Assembly: GCA_947503145.1 (NCBI GenBank)
Contig: CANNCP010000001.1
Location: 124,001 to 188,000, forward strand
Source of the DNA: an uncultured Roseovarius sp.
Lineage (GTDB): Bacteria > Pseudomonadota > Alphaproteobacteria > Rhodobacterales > Rhodobacteraceae
DNA: 64,000 nucleotides
Direction: 5' to 3'
Numbering within the stretch: the first letter of the stretch is position 1; each line of letters starts with the position of its first letter. Below, piece by piece: positions 1-8,578 of the stretch. The position numbers and the translations under genes are program-made. The notes beneath the pieces are model-generated. The model searched no databases and was not told the origin of the DNA. It saw only the letters and a list, made by a program, of their open reading frames with translations.

Positions 1-75
1 AGACCATGCAGCGCGGTGGATAGATCAGCCGCAGGGCAGATTGAAATGATGCTCCCATGGCGTTATGTGCCTCCC

Positions 76-897
76 ATGACACTGCCTTTGCCTCTGACCG
101 ACCGCGCAGCCCTGATGCGCAACCGCACCCGCGCCGCCCACGCGCCTGCGGATTTCCTGCACATGACTGCAGTGGACGAGATCAAGGATCGTCTGGCACT
201 GGTTAACAAATCCTTTACCGCGCCAGCGATCGTGAGCGGACATCCCGCCTGCTGGCAGGCGGCCTTTCCGGATGCGGCCTGCGTGCCGGATGACGAAACG
301 CTTGGGCTGGAGGTCGGCGCGCATGATCTGGTGATCCATGCCCTGTCACTGCATTGGGCCAACGATCCGGTGGGGCAGCTCATCCAGTGCCGCCGCGCCC
401 TGCGTCCCGATGGACTGCTGCTGGCCGTGCTGTTCGGTGGCGAGACCCTGCATCAGTTACGGGCGGCACTGGCGCAGGCCGAATCCGAAGTCACAGGCGG
501 GCTGTCGCCGCGCGTCGCGCCGATGGCCGAAATACGCGATCTCGGCGCGCTCCTGCAACGCGGGGGGCTGGCGCTGCCGGTGGCCGATACGGTGCCATTG
601 ACCGCCTCCTACAGCGACATGCGGGCGCTGATGCACGATCTGCGCGCCATGGGCGAGACCTGCGCACTGACAACCCGCCCGCGCCATTTCACCCGCCGCG
701 CGGTGCTGGACCGGGCCGAACACCACTACCGGCAGGCCTTTGGTGACGCGGGCGGGCGTATCCCGGCCACGTTCGACCTGGTATTCCTGACCGGCTGGGC
801 ACCTGATGCGTCGCAGCCCAAGCCGCTGCGCCCCGGGTCTGCCACTACACGACTTGCCGATGCGCTCGGCACGGGCGAAACCCGCCTCGATGATTGA
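76..897 (+). CDS. SAM-methyltransferase-fold protein, NDUFAF5/BioC-like
   Basis: About 273 residues. The middle and C-terminal parts read like the NDUFAF5 branch of class I methyltransferases, with a DLVIHALSLHWAND stretch near residues 84-97, RALRPDGLLL near 106-115 and GGETLHQLR near 120-128. Family members act in methyl or hydroxyl transfer; the mitochondrial relative NDUFAF5 modifies a complex I subunit. The usual glycine-rich SAM-binding motif I is not recognisable: the matching position (about residues 45-60) reads SFTAPAIVSGHP. I chose the ATG at 76 because the protein from there begins as family members do; an in-frame ATG at 16 would add 20 unsupported residues. hemH follows on the same strand after 65 bases. 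The family is fairly sure, the activity is not. Confidence 0.72.
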   Translation: MTLPLPLTDRAALMRNRTRAAHAPADFLHMTAVDEIKDRLALVNKSFTAPAIVSGHPACWQAAFPDAACVPDDETLGLEVGAHDLVIHALSLHWANDPVGQLIQCRRALRPDGLLLAVLFGGETLHQLRAALAQAESEVTGGLSPRVAPMAEIRDLGALLQRGGLALPVADTVPLTASYSDMRALMHDLRAMGETCALTTRPRHFTRRAVLDRAEHHYRQAFGDAGGRIPATFDLVFLTGWAPDASQPKPLRPGSATTRLADALGTGETRLDD

Positions 898-962
898 TGC
901 CCAGAGCAACCCCCCATGTCCTGGTTCATCCGGTGACATGACAAAGACGAGGACCCCCCAAT

Positions 963-2027
963 ATGCGTGATTCCAGCCAGTCAGCCAGATGCCCTGCCCA
1001 CGCCCCCGCCGACCATCCCGCGATCCCGTCGGCAAAAACCGGCGTCCTGCTGGCCAATCTGGGCACGCCGGACCATTACGATTACTGGTCCATGCGCCGT
1101 TACCTGAACGAGTTTCTGTCAGACCGCCGGGTAATCGACTATGCCCCGTGGAAGTGGCAACCGCTGCTGCAACTCATCATCCTCAGCAAACGCCCCTTTA
1201 CCAGCGGTGCCGCCTATAAATCGATCTGGAACATGGAACGGGACGAAAGCCCGCTGCTGACCATAACCCGTGATCAGACCGCCGCCATCGCAGACGCACT
1301 GCACACCGACCTGGGCGACGAGGTCATGGTGGATTTCTGCATGCGTTACGGCAACCCCTCGACCAAATCAAAGGTCCGCGAAATGGTACAGGCAGGCTGC
1401 ACCCGCATCCTGTTTTTCCCGCTTTACCCGCAATATGCCGGGGCTACATCGGCCACCGCAAATGACCAGTTCTTTCGCGCGCTGATGACGGAAATACAGC
1501 AACCGGCAGCGCGCACGGTCGAGGCCTATTTCGAACATCCCGAATACATCGAGGCGCTGGCGCAATCGGTCGAAACCGCCTACGCCGCCGCCGAAAACAA
1601 ACCAGAAATGCTGGTGGTATCCTATCATGGGATGCCGCAACGTTACCTGACACAGGGCGATCCCTATCATTGCCAGTGCCAGAAAACGACGCGGCTGCTG
1701 CGCGAGCGTCTGGGATGGGATGAGAGCCGCATCACCACTACGTTCCAGTCGGTGTTCGGCCCCGAAGAATGGCTGAAACCCTACACGGTAAAAGAGGTCG
1801 CGCGTCTGGCCCGCGAAGACGGCAAGAAAAATATCGCGGTCATCGCTCCGGCCTTCTCCGCCGACTGCATCGAGACGCTGGAAGAGATCAACGAGGAAAT
1901 CCGCGAAAGCTTTGAAGAGGCGGGCGGCGAGGCGTTTACTTACATTCCCTGCCTCAACGACGACCCGGCTCATATCTCCGCGCTCTGCTCGGTGATCCGC
2001 GAGAACCTCAAAGGCTGGACAGGCTAA
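963..2027 (+). CDS. hemH: Ferrochelatase
   Basis: 354 residues, normal family length. HemH inserts ferrous iron into protoporphyrin IX, the last step of protohaem synthesis, at the inner face of the membrane. Visible signatures are FFPLYPQYAGATSAT (about 151-165), SYHGMPQRY with the expected metal-handling His222, a Cys-rich HCQCQK stretch (236-241), and the C-terminal AFSADCIETLEEI block (297-309) carrying the conserved acidic residues. A GAGGA Shine-Dalgarno lies about 10 bases before the ATG. The first 25 residues are poorly conserved in character, so the start could be slightly later. A strong hairpin lies between this gene and the small convergent gene downstream. HemW and HemJ elsewhere in the window belong to the same haem theme. 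Confidence 0.96.
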   Translation: MRDSSQSARCPAHAPADHPAIPSAKTGVLLANLGTPDHYDYWSMRRYLNEFLSDRRVIDYAPWKWQPLLQLIILSKRPFTSGAAYKSIWNMERDESPLLTITRDQTAAIADALHTDLGDEVMVDFCMRYGNPSTKSKVREMVQAGCTRILFFPLYPQYAGATSATANDQFFRALMTEIQQPAARTVEAYFEHPEYIEALAQSVETAYAAAENKPEMLVVSYHGMPQRYLTQGDPYHCQCQKTTRLLRERLGWDESRITTTFQSVFGPEEWLKPYTVKEVARLAREDGKKNIAVIAPAFSADCIETLEEINEEIRESFEEAGGEAFTYIPCLNDDPAHISALCSVIRENLKGWTG

Positions 2028-2184
2028 GGTCTTTCGAGACTGACATGACTCATCAAGTTTTCCCGAAATACCCACACGATCAACAGGTTACGTGCGTTAC
2101 GCCATATTGCTGTGATCCGACAAAAGGCGGAAGGCTTTAGTCGCGGCGGTGCAGGGCAGTACGGCTGCGGGATACCCGCAACAG

Positions 2185-2214
2185 AAAAAGGCGGTGGTTT
2201 CCCACCGCCTTTTT
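2185..2214. terminator. Bidirectional intrinsic terminator between hemH and a small gene
   Basis: A perfect 8-bp GC stem (GGCGGTGG at 2190-2197 with CCACCGCC at 2202-2209) is extended by five A-T pairs on the outside, with loop TTTC. The A-run on one side and T-run on the other let it end transcripts from both convergent genes, hemH (+) and the small membrane protein (-). Confidence 0.85.
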
Positions 2215-2236
2215 CATTTTGGAAACGCCGTTTGGC

Positions 2237-2425
2237 TTAGTCGATAGCAATTGCAGCAGCGACGATCGCCAGCAGAACCAGCGGAATCCAGATGCCTGCA
2301 GCCGAAGAGCTTGCCTGCGTTTCTTCAACGATGACCGGTGCTTCCATAATCGGCTCTTCGTAAGTGCCGGCGAAACCGGTCGAAGCAGCGGCGGACAGAG
2401 CAGCGGCGAGAGCGAGTTTTTTCAT
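2237..2425 (-). CDS. Small exported membrane protein, unknown function
   Basis: 62 residues from the ATG preceded by GGAGG (minus strand, about 6 bases upstream); a longer open frame exists, but this ribosome site decides the start. Residues 1-19 look like a Sec signal peptide ending FAG. A short acidic stretch rich in Glu follows (about 22-35), then Ser/Ala, then one hydrophobic helix (about 43-61) reaching almost to the C-terminus. So it is probably a tail-anchored or small single-pass periplasm-facing protein. It converges on hemH and shares its terminator. I do not recognise the family and assign no function. It could also be a very small secreted peptide if the second helix is not membrane-inserted. 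Confidence 0.7.
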   Translation of the reverse strand: MKKLALAAALSAAASTGFAGTYEEPIMEAPVIVEETQASSSAAGIWIPLVLLAIVAAAIAID

Positions 2426-2568
2426 AGTATCCTCCAGATATTGGCCCGACGTCGCACATCGCAACGCCAAGCTCCCAAGACTTACCTCGTGATATTTTTC
2501 TAATCAGCAATCTGCATGGAATGCAAACCCAACTTGATGATCCGAAGATACAAATTGCCCTGTTTTCG

Positions 2569-3171
2569 TCAAATAAGCAACACCTGAGTACCGACCTTGG
2601 CCATTCCGAAGAGTTGGGCGATATGCTGGTTATAAAGTCCGATGCACCCATTCGAAGAGCGCCGCCCGATCTTGCGCGTGTCGTGGGTGCCGTGGATACG
2701 GTAATAGGTCCAGCTAAGATAAAGCGCATGGGTCCCCAACGGGTTATCCGGCCCGGGTCCGACATATCTCGGCCAATCCGGGTTGCGCCGAAGCATGGAA
2801 GGGGTCGGGCGCCAATCCGGACCCTCCACCTTGCGGACCACGCTGGTGCGCCCGCGACGTGTCAGTTCCTCGCTCAGGGGCACGCTGGAGGGATAAAGCC
2901 GGTAGGTATTGCCATCCTCGCCCCAGTAATGCAGCGCCCGTGAGTCGACATCGACCAGGATCGCACCATTCCTAAGTGTCGAGAAGTATGGCTGCCAGTC
3001 CAGCGCCCGAAAACTGGAGATATTGCGCCGCACCGTCTCTGTTACTTCGCGCTCGATCTCGACCGTGCCCGCACCGTCCACATCCTGAGCCAGTGCCGGG
3101 GCACCGATCATGGCCGCTGTGCCTGCCAGAAAATGGCGTCTATTCAGCCTGTTGGAGAATTTCATAAACAT
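2569..3171 (-). CDS. L,D-transpeptidase (YkuD domain), likely Tat-exported
   Basis: 200 residues. The N-terminus carries NRRHFLAG (residues 10-17) followed by a hydrophobic stretch ending in ALA-QD, which fits a twin-arginine signal peptide. The YkuD domain lies roughly at 65-200 and ends with the catalytic pattern: His160 in RIHGTHD and Cys176 in SSNGCIGLY. Such enzymes make 3-3 cross-links in peptidoglycan or attach lipoproteins to it, in the periplasm. An Arg is often seen after the catalytic Cys-Ile; here it is Gly. A GGGAG site lies 6 bases before the ATG used. A second L,D-transpeptidase lies 0.8 kb away on the same strand, with a CAP-domain lipoprotein between them. Confidence 0.9.
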   Translation of the reverse strand: MFMKFSNRLNRRHFLAGTAAMIGAPALAQDVDGAGTVEIEREVTETVRRNISSFRALDWQPYFSTLRNGAILVDVDSRALHYWGEDGNTYRLYPSSVPLSEELTRRGRTSVVRKVEGPDWRPTPSMLRRNPDWPRYVGPGPDNPLGTHALYLSWTYYRIHGTHDTRKIGRRSSNGCIGLYNQHIAQLFGMAKVGTQVLLI

Positions 3172-3343
3172 ACTTGTCTCCCAAGGGTTCCGAATTTATT
3201 TGATGCGTGAATATATGGCGCGAATGTCGCAGTCGCAATTCAAACCAGCGTGTGGCGGCAAAGTTCCGGTCATGTGGGTTTGAAACGCAACGCCGGGCAT
3301 TGTAGAGCTTGCTCGAAGCAATCCAACAGGATGGACTCACCAT

Positions 3344-3862
3344 ATGGCGCGTATACTGATACTTCTATTGTCGGCCGTTCTGACACTCGGGGCCTGTGCG
3401 GCGCCCCCGCCGCCGCAACCGACACTTGGCGCCGACGGCAAGCCGTTGCCCAGGGTTTACCGAATCCGCACAGGTGATTCGTCAGAGATTCAGTTCCGCA
3501 TGCTCGATTCGGTCAATGCCCTGCGCGAAGCTGCCGGGAGACCGATGGTACAGCTCGACGCCAAGCTGAACGCTGCCGCCGCGACCCATTCGCGTGATAT
3601 GTCGGTACAAAACCGCCCATGGCATTTCGGTTCTGACGGCTCTTCGCCGATCGACCGGGTCCGCCGCGTCGGTTTCGAGGGCGAACTGGTGGGCGAAAAC
3701 ATATCGGAAACCTACGAGACCGAGCTGGAAACGCTCGCCGCCTGGATGGATGAGCCCAGCACACGTAACGTGATCCTGTCGCCCGATGCCCGCCGGATGG
3801 GCTTTTCCTGGCTTCAGGAAGACAATGGCAAGATCTGGTGGACAATGGTGATGGGCAACTAA
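3344..3862 (+). CDS. CAP (SCP/PR-1) domain lipoprotein
   Basis: 172 residues. A lipoprotein signal ends with the lipobox LGAC (Cys18), so the mature protein should be membrane-anchored in the envelope. The CAP domain spans about 50-172: LDAKLNAAAATHSRDM, a His-containing WHFGSDGSSPIDRV block, GENISETY, then a C-terminal WLQEDNGKIWWTMVMG. CAP proteins in bacteria are secreted or surface proteins with varied and mostly unproven roles. It is transcribed opposite to the L,D-transpeptidase genes on either side, so it has its own promoter in the 172-base gap at 3172-3343. Family assignment is good; the function is unknown. Confidence 0.85.
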   Translation: MARILILLLSAVLTLGACAAPPPPQPTLGADGKPLPRVYRIRTGDSSEIQFRMLDSVNALREAAGRPMVQLDAKLNAAAATHSRDMSVQNRPWHFGSDGSSPIDRVRRVGFEGELVGENISETYETELETLAAWMDEPSTRNVILSPDARRMGFSWLQEDNGKIWWTMVMGN

Positions 3863-3963
3863 GGCCGTCTGGCCAAAGCAAGCGCGCGTAATTGCCGCTC
3901 TGCCAGCGCCCCGGGTCAAGCCCCGAGGCGCGGCCGGCCTACCTGTCAGCTACCGGATAACCT

Positions 3964-4458
3964 TTATGGGCTGATCGTGATCGGCGTCCCGTTCTTCACC
4001 ATCGCATAGATCTGTTCTATCTCGCGATTCTTCACCGAAATGCATCCGGCGGTCCAGTCGGGCCCGGTGCCAGATTTCTTGTTCGGGCGCCCGTGGATAA
4101 AGATGTCGCCGCCAGGGCTCTTGCCCCGCGCAAGGGCCTGCGCGCGGTCCGCCGTATTGGGATAGGAAATCCCGATCGACAGGTGAAAATCACTGTTCGG
4201 GTTGCGCCGGTCGATACGGTATAGACCCTCGGGGGTCTTGCCGTCGCCGCGCTCGGTCTTGTGGCCTTCGGGGGCGAAACCCAGCTCGACCTTATGACTC
4301 GCCAACACCTTCTCGTGGTGCAGCAGGTACATCTTGCGCGCGTCCTTCTTGACCACGACATGGGTCACTTCGGGACCGTTGTAGGTCTTGAATTTCGACG
4401 CACAGCCAGAAAGGCCGACGACCACTAACGCAAGCGCCAGAAATTTGAATATTCGCAT
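3964..4458 (-). CDS. L,D-transpeptidase-family lipoprotein
   Basis: 164 residues. A lipoprotein signal with lipobox LSGC places the acylated Cys at residue 19. The YkuD domain runs from about 32 to 163, with the active-site His122 in FIHGRPN and Cys139 in DWTAGCISV. The GDGKTPEGLY block (71-80) is typical of the compact, ErfK/YafK-like branch. It should act on peptidoglycan stems from a membrane anchor. The gene is transcribed alone, with about 77 bases before the divergent-side gap and no overlap with neighbours. Confidence 0.9.
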   Translation of the reverse strand: MRIFKFLALALVVVGLSGCASKFKTYNGPEVTHVVVKKDARKMYLLHHEKVLASHKVELGFAPEGHKTERGDGKTPEGLYRIDRRNPNSDFHLSIGISYPNTADRAQALARGKSPGGDIFIHGRPNKKSGTGPDWTAGCISVKNREIEQIYAMVKNGTPITISP

Positions 4459-4535
4459 GGTTTTTCCACCCGTTTTTTGCCTCGGACACAGCTTAGCTCG
4501 GATAGGGGGGCGTCAGATAGGGGGTTTTTGCCCGC

Positions 4536-5759
4536 TCACGCCGAATTCAGCGTAAACTGCGCAACCAGCTCGATATGGGCGGACCAGCGGAACTGATCGA
4601 CCACCCGGACCTGACCCAGCGCATAGCCTGCCGCCACCAGCACCGCCGCGTCACGCGCAAATGTCAGCGGGTTGCACGACACATAGGCGATCCGCGCTAC
4701 CTGTGCGCGGGCCAGTTCGGCCACCTGCGCCTCGGCGCCTGCACGCGGCGGATCGAGCACGGCGGCGTCAAAGTGGGCCAGCTCATCGGGCAACAGCGGA
4801 CGGCGAAACAGGTCACGCGCCTCGGTGGTGAGCTGTTTCAGGCCCGACGCCTTGCGCCAGCCCGCCTCAAGCGCGCCGATCATCGCCGCGTCGCCCTCGA
4901 CCGCATGTACCTGCGCCTCCCCCGCCAACGGCAAGGTAAACGTGCCGCACCCGGCAAAGAGATCGACGATGCGCACCGCCCCCGCCGTGCCCGCCATCAC
5001 ATCCGCCAGCAAAGCTGCCTCGCCCTCTGCTGTTGCCTGCAGGAACGCGCCGGGCGGCGGGGTCACGCGAGCCGCGCCAAAGACCTGCTCTGGTATGCTG
5101 CGCTGCGCTACGGTTTCGTCCTCCCAGCTGAGGCGCGCCAGATCATGCGTCTCGGCCAGCTGAGCCAGTTGGATGCGCAACGGTCCGTCCAGCGGCTTGC
5201 CCCCCGTCACATGCAGGTCAAGCCCGCCGGCCGACAGGCACGCGGCGACGCTCAGCGTACCCTTGCGGCTGGCACAATGCAGCGCCAGCGCCTCGGCCGC
5301 CGGGATCGCGCGCATCAGGTCGGGGTGCAGCAGCTGACAATCGGGGATTTCCACGATCACGTCAGACCCCTTGGCATGAAAGCCCGCCATTGCGGCCTTT
5401 TTCGTCCGCCGTGCGGTCAGCGTGGCGCGGCGACGCGCCTGCGCCGGAGACGTGGCAATGGGTGCGAAATCGGCACTCAGATCATGGGCGTCCAGCGCGC
5501 TGCGCACGATTTCTGCTTTCCATGACGCCAGATAGGTGTCCGAGGCGTGCTGAAGCTGGCAACCGCCACAGGATTTGAAATGCCGACAGGGCGGTTTGAC
5601 CCGCATATCCACCGGTTCCTCGATCCGGATACCAGACAGGCGGGTGCCGTTCAGCGTGCCTGTGACCACTTCGCCCGGCAGTGTGAGCGGCGCATAGACC
5701 GGCCCTTCGGCGATCCCGTCGCCCTGATGCCCCAGGCGCAAGATGGTATGGCGGCTCAT
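4536..5759 (-). CDS. 23S rRNA (uracil-C5)-methyltransferase, RumA/RlmD-like
   Basis: 407 residues. An N-terminal TRAM-like segment (1-50) precedes a 4Fe-4S motif: Cys58, Cys64 and Cys67 in CRHFKSCGGC plus Cys141. The methyltransferase domain follows, with SAM motif VDLFAGCGTF (265-274), DPPRAG (336-341) and the catalytic Cys362 in VSCNP. This matches the RumA/TrmA family of m5U enzymes; I cannot tell from sequence alone which uridine is the target. It is the last gene of a four-gene minus-strand operon (hslO-nudL-cca-this gene). Its ATG shares one base with the cca stop codon (TAATG), which suggests translational coupling. Confidence 0.9.
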   Translation of the reverse strand: MSRHTILRLGHQGDGIAEGPVYAPLTLPGEVVTGTLNGTRLSGIRIEEPVDMRVKPPCRHFKSCGGCQLQHASDTYLASWKAEIVRSALDAHDLSADFAPIATSPAQARRRATLTARRTKKAAMAGFHAKGSDVIVEIPDCQLLHPDLMRAIPAAEALALHCASRKGTLSVAACLSAGGLDLHVTGGKPLDGPLRIQLAQLAETHDLARLSWEDETVAQRSIPEQVFGAARVTPPPGAFLQATAEGEAALLADVMAGTAGAVRIVDLFAGCGTFTLPLAGEAQVHAVEGDAAMIGALEAGWRKASGLKQLTTEARDLFRRPLLPDELAHFDAAVLDPPRAGAEAQVAELARAQVARIAYVSCNPLTFARDAAVLVAAGYALGQVRVVDQFRWSAHIELVAQFTLNSA

Positions 5760-6913
5760 TATTGTACGTCCTTCAACAGATCATTCCGGCTCAGGGCAAA
5801 TCCCGATGCGATCCACCGGGTCTCCAGCGCCTTCAGCGCGTCGCCCAGCGCGGGGCCGGACAGTGCGGGCATCAAATCGGCGGCCTTGATTGGAAACGTC
5901 GCCTCGGCCCCTTGCGCCGCTGCCCTGAATGCTTCCTCTGGCAGGGGGCTTTCCAGCAGCGCCTCGCGCAACAGCAGGATATCGCGCGCGGTATCAAAGC
6001 CGTGTCGGTAGCCCAGAACGTCAGGCGCATCGCCCAGACCCACCGCATCGCGCAACACGATCAAGCGCGCCGCTTCGGCATTACTCAGCCGCAGCCGGTC
6101 TGCCACATCCGCGCCACCCAAGGCCGCAAGCCGCCGAATGGCCTCCGGGGCGATCTGATGCGTAACCTCATAATGTACCAAAGGCCCCAGTCCGCTGTCG
6201 TCACTACCGGGCAGGATGCGCGTCAGGATACCGCTCTGCCGCATCGCCGCAACCGCAGGTGCAGGGTCCGATGCGGCAAGCAGCTTGCGCATCTCCTGAC
6301 CGATCCGTTCGCGCGCGATTCCGGCCAGCCCGTCCTGATACCGCGCCGCCGCTGCCAGCCCCTCGGAGTCGATATCGCCCTTATCGCCGAACCACGCAAA
6401 GAACCGGAAAAACCGCAGGATACGCAGATAATCCTCACGAATACGCCGCGCGGGGTCTTCGACGAACCGCACCCGCCCGGCCAGCGCATCGGCCAACCCG
6501 CCCAGCGGATCAATCACCGTGCCATCCGCCTGCGCGTAAAGCGCGTTCATCGTGAAATCGCGGCGGCGCGCGTCCTCGGCCATGTCATCAGTAAAGACAA
6601 CACGTGCGTGCCGCCCGTCGGTTTCCACATCGCGGCGAAAACTGGTGATTTCGTGCGGCATACCGTCCACCACCAGCGTCACGGTGCCGTGATCCAGTCC
6701 CGTCGGCACGCAGCGTATTCCCGCCGCCTCTGCCAATGCGATCACCTGTTGGGGTGTTGCATCCGTCGCCAGATCGAGATCGCCCACCGGACGTCCCAGC
6801 ACCGCGTCACGTACCGCACCACCGACCAGATAAGCCGCGTGTCCGCCGTTTGCGATCAGCGCGAATACCGCCTGCAGATGTCGTGCATTCAGCCAGTCAC
6901 CGGTGATCTTCAT
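5759..6913 (-). CDS. cca: tRNA nucleotidyltransferase / poly(A) polymerase family (CCA-adding)
   Basis: 384 residues, the usual size of the alphaproteobacterial CCA enzyme. The class II nucleotidyltransferase signature YLVGGAVRDAVLGR with DLDLAT (28-50, metal ligands Asp45 and Asp47) is clear, followed by the RRDFTMNALY motif near 112-121 and an RNA-binding helical C-terminus. It adds or repairs the CCA end of tRNA. Its ATG overlaps the stop of the preceding nudL-like gene by four bases (ATGA), and its own stop overlaps the next start, so the operon is tightly coupled. A poly(A) polymerase role cannot be excluded because the two families share this core. Confidence 0.93.
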   Translation of the reverse strand: MKITGDWLNARHLQAVFALIANGGHAAYLVGGAVRDAVLGRPVGDLDLATDATPQQVIALAEAAGIRCVPTGLDHGTVTLVVDGMPHEITSFRRDVETDGRHARVVFTDDMAEDARRRDFTMNALYAQADGTVIDPLGGLADALAGRVRFVEDPARRIREDYLRILRFFRFFAWFGDKGDIDSEGLAAAARYQDGLAGIARERIGQEMRKLLAASDPAPAVAAMRQSGILTRILPGSDDSGLGPLVHYEVTHQIAPEAIRRLAALGGADVADRLRLSNAEAARLIVLRDAVGLGDAPDVLGYRHGFDTARDILLLREALLESPLPEEAFRAAAQGAEATFPIKAADLMPALSGPALGDALKALETRWIASGFALSRNDLLKDVQ

Positions 6914-7512
6914 GGTTGCTCTGACACATCGGCAATGCCGCGCAGGATACGCGCCGTCGCGCCCCAGATGTAATAGGGACCAAATGGAACGGTGTAATAA
7001 CGCCGCAATGTGCCACGCCAGTACCGCGCCTCGATCCGGTAATTGCTGCGTGCCAACAGATACGTCAGCGGCACATCGAAAACCTCGTCCACCTCGCCCG
7101 CCTCTGGCACCGGGTCAAAGCCCCGCAACACGCGACCAATCACCGGCGTGACGCAAAACCCTGTCACGGTCTCATGCATCGGCATCGTGCCCATAACCTC
7201 GACCAGCGCCGGGTCGAGACCGATTTCCTCATTTGCCTCGCGCAGTGCTGCGGCGATTACATCCGCGTCGCCCGGGTCCTGTTTGCCCCCCGGAAAGGCG
7301 ATCTGCCCCGGATGATGCTTCAATGCCGAGGATCGCTTGGTCAGGATCACGCGCGGCCCGTCGCGGCCCGGCAGGATCGGCACCAGAACCCCGGCAGGGC
7401 GCAGGCGGCGGCCCTCGGGCAGCACCGTTTCGGGGTTCAGGTCGAAATCCGACGAGGCGCCAGACGGGTTTATCAGTGCTGCGCGCACCCGGTCCAGTGG
7501 GTCATGCGTCAT
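6910..7512 (-). CDS. CoA pyrophosphatase, NudL-type Nudix hydrolase
   Basis: 200 residues from the ATG at 7512, which overlaps the end of hslO by 11 bases. An ATG 60 bases further upstream would overlap hslO by about 70 bases and is less likely. The Nudix box spans about 76-98 (GKQDPGD then REANEEIGL). The stretch just before it, ILTKRSSALKHHPGQIAFPGG (56-76), is the extra signature of CoA-cleaving Nudix enzymes (NudL/PCD1 group). The expected reaction is hydrolysis of CoA or its derivatives to phosphopantetheine and 3',5'-ADP. It is the second gene of the hslO operon; the link to tRNA and rRNA enzymes is positional only. Confidence 0.88.
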   Translation of the reverse strand: MTHDPLDRVRAALINPSGASSDFDLNPETVLPEGRRLRPAGVLVPILPGRDGPRVILTKRSSALKHHPGQIAFPGGKQDPGDADVIAAALREANEEIGLDPALVEVMGTMPMHETVTGFCVTPVIGRVLRGFDPVPEAGEVDEVFDVPLTYLLARSNYRIEARYWRGTLRRYYTVPFGPYYIWGATARILRGIADVSEQP

Positions 7513-8497
7513 CGCCTGCACCGCTTCTGGCTTCAAAGCCCAGCGTTGTGGGGTCCATGTCGTAATGGGCACCGCAGAACTGGCAATCAGCAGTCACACG
7601 ACCATCATCGGTGGTCATCTTCTCGATATCGCTGGCCGAATAGATCGACAGGCTCTGGCGCACCCGATCCTCTGAACAGGTACAGCCAAACCGCACCGGC
7701 TGTGCATCGAACACGCGCGGCCCCTCTTCGTGAAAGAGCCGCACCAGCAGGTCCGTAGGCGGCACCGTCGGGCCGATCAGCTCGATTTCCTCCACGGTAT
7801 CGAGCAGGATATTCGCGCGGCGCCAGTTTTCGCCCTCTTCCTCGTCCAGTATATCGTCCGCTGCCAGCAGCCTTGTCTCGCCCGATCCGCCATCCGTGGC
7901 AAATGGCGACGCCGGTGGCATATGTTGCAGCATCACGCCGCCCGCGCGCCAATACTCGTTCCCGCCCGCCTCGGTCGAACGGCCAAAGCTGAGCGAAAAC
8001 CGCGTCGGCAGCTGCTCTGACTGGGCAAAATACGCCTCGGCGCAGGCGCCCAGGCTGCCACCGGCCAGCGGCGTGATCCCCTTGTAAGGCTCAGTCCCCT
8101 CGCCCTGGTCCAGAAGTACCGCAAAATATCCCTCGCCCATCTGATCAAAAGGCGCACCATCCGTCAGGCGGGCGGCGTCATAGCTGGCATAGGCGCGAAT
8201 CCGCGCCGGTTCGCCCTCTGCACCCGGGCCGTAGTAATCGGTTGCGATCATCCGCACCGCGCCCTTGGACTGCACTTGTAGTGACAGCTTCCAGCGCAGC
8301 TTGATCGTCTGACCGATCAGCGCCGTCAGCAGCGCCATTTCGGCCACCAGCGCCTCGATCTGGTTGGGATAATCGTGCTGTTTCAGGATGCCGTCCAGCA
8401 CCCCGTCGAGCCGCGCAACGCGGCCCCTGATATCCGATTGGTCCAACTGGAACGGCAATACCGTATCGTCCCAGGCGAGTTTCGCCGCAATAGTCAT
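7502..8497 (-). CDS. hslO: Redox-regulated chaperone Hsp33
   Basis: 331 residues. The C-terminal zinc/redox switch is intact: Cys272 and Cys274 (CTC) and Cys305 and Cys308 (CQFC), the CxC...CxxC pattern that holds zinc when reduced and forms disulfides under oxidative stress. The N-terminal two thirds carry the chaperone fold. It is the first gene of a four-gene operon. A Nudix gene is transcribed away on the other strand after an 81-base gap, which must hold both promoters. The C-terminus after the switch is a short Gly/Ala/Asp tail that overlaps the start of the downstream gene. Confidence 0.95.
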   Translation of the reverse strand: MTIAAKLAWDDTVLPFQLDQSDIRGRVARLDGVLDGILKQHDYPNQIEALVAEMALLTALIGQTIKLRWKLSLQVQSKGAVRMIATDYYGPGAEGEPARIRAYASYDAARLTDGAPFDQMGEGYFAVLLDQGEGTEPYKGITPLAGGSLGACAEAYFAQSEQLPTRFSLSFGRSTEAGGNEYWRAGGVMLQHMPPASPFATDGGSGETRLLAADDILDEEEGENWRRANILLDTVEEIELIGPTVPPTDLLVRLFHEEGPRVFDAQPVRFGCTCSEDRVRQSLSIYSASDIEKMTTDDGRVTADCQFCGAHYDMDPTTLGFEARSGAGDDA

Positions 8498-8578
8498 GGG
8501 GTTTCCTTATCTGCCAGAGCTTGGCATATCCTGAAGATATAGGCAGATTCAAGGTAAGGTCCAAGGGGGCGGGAAACC

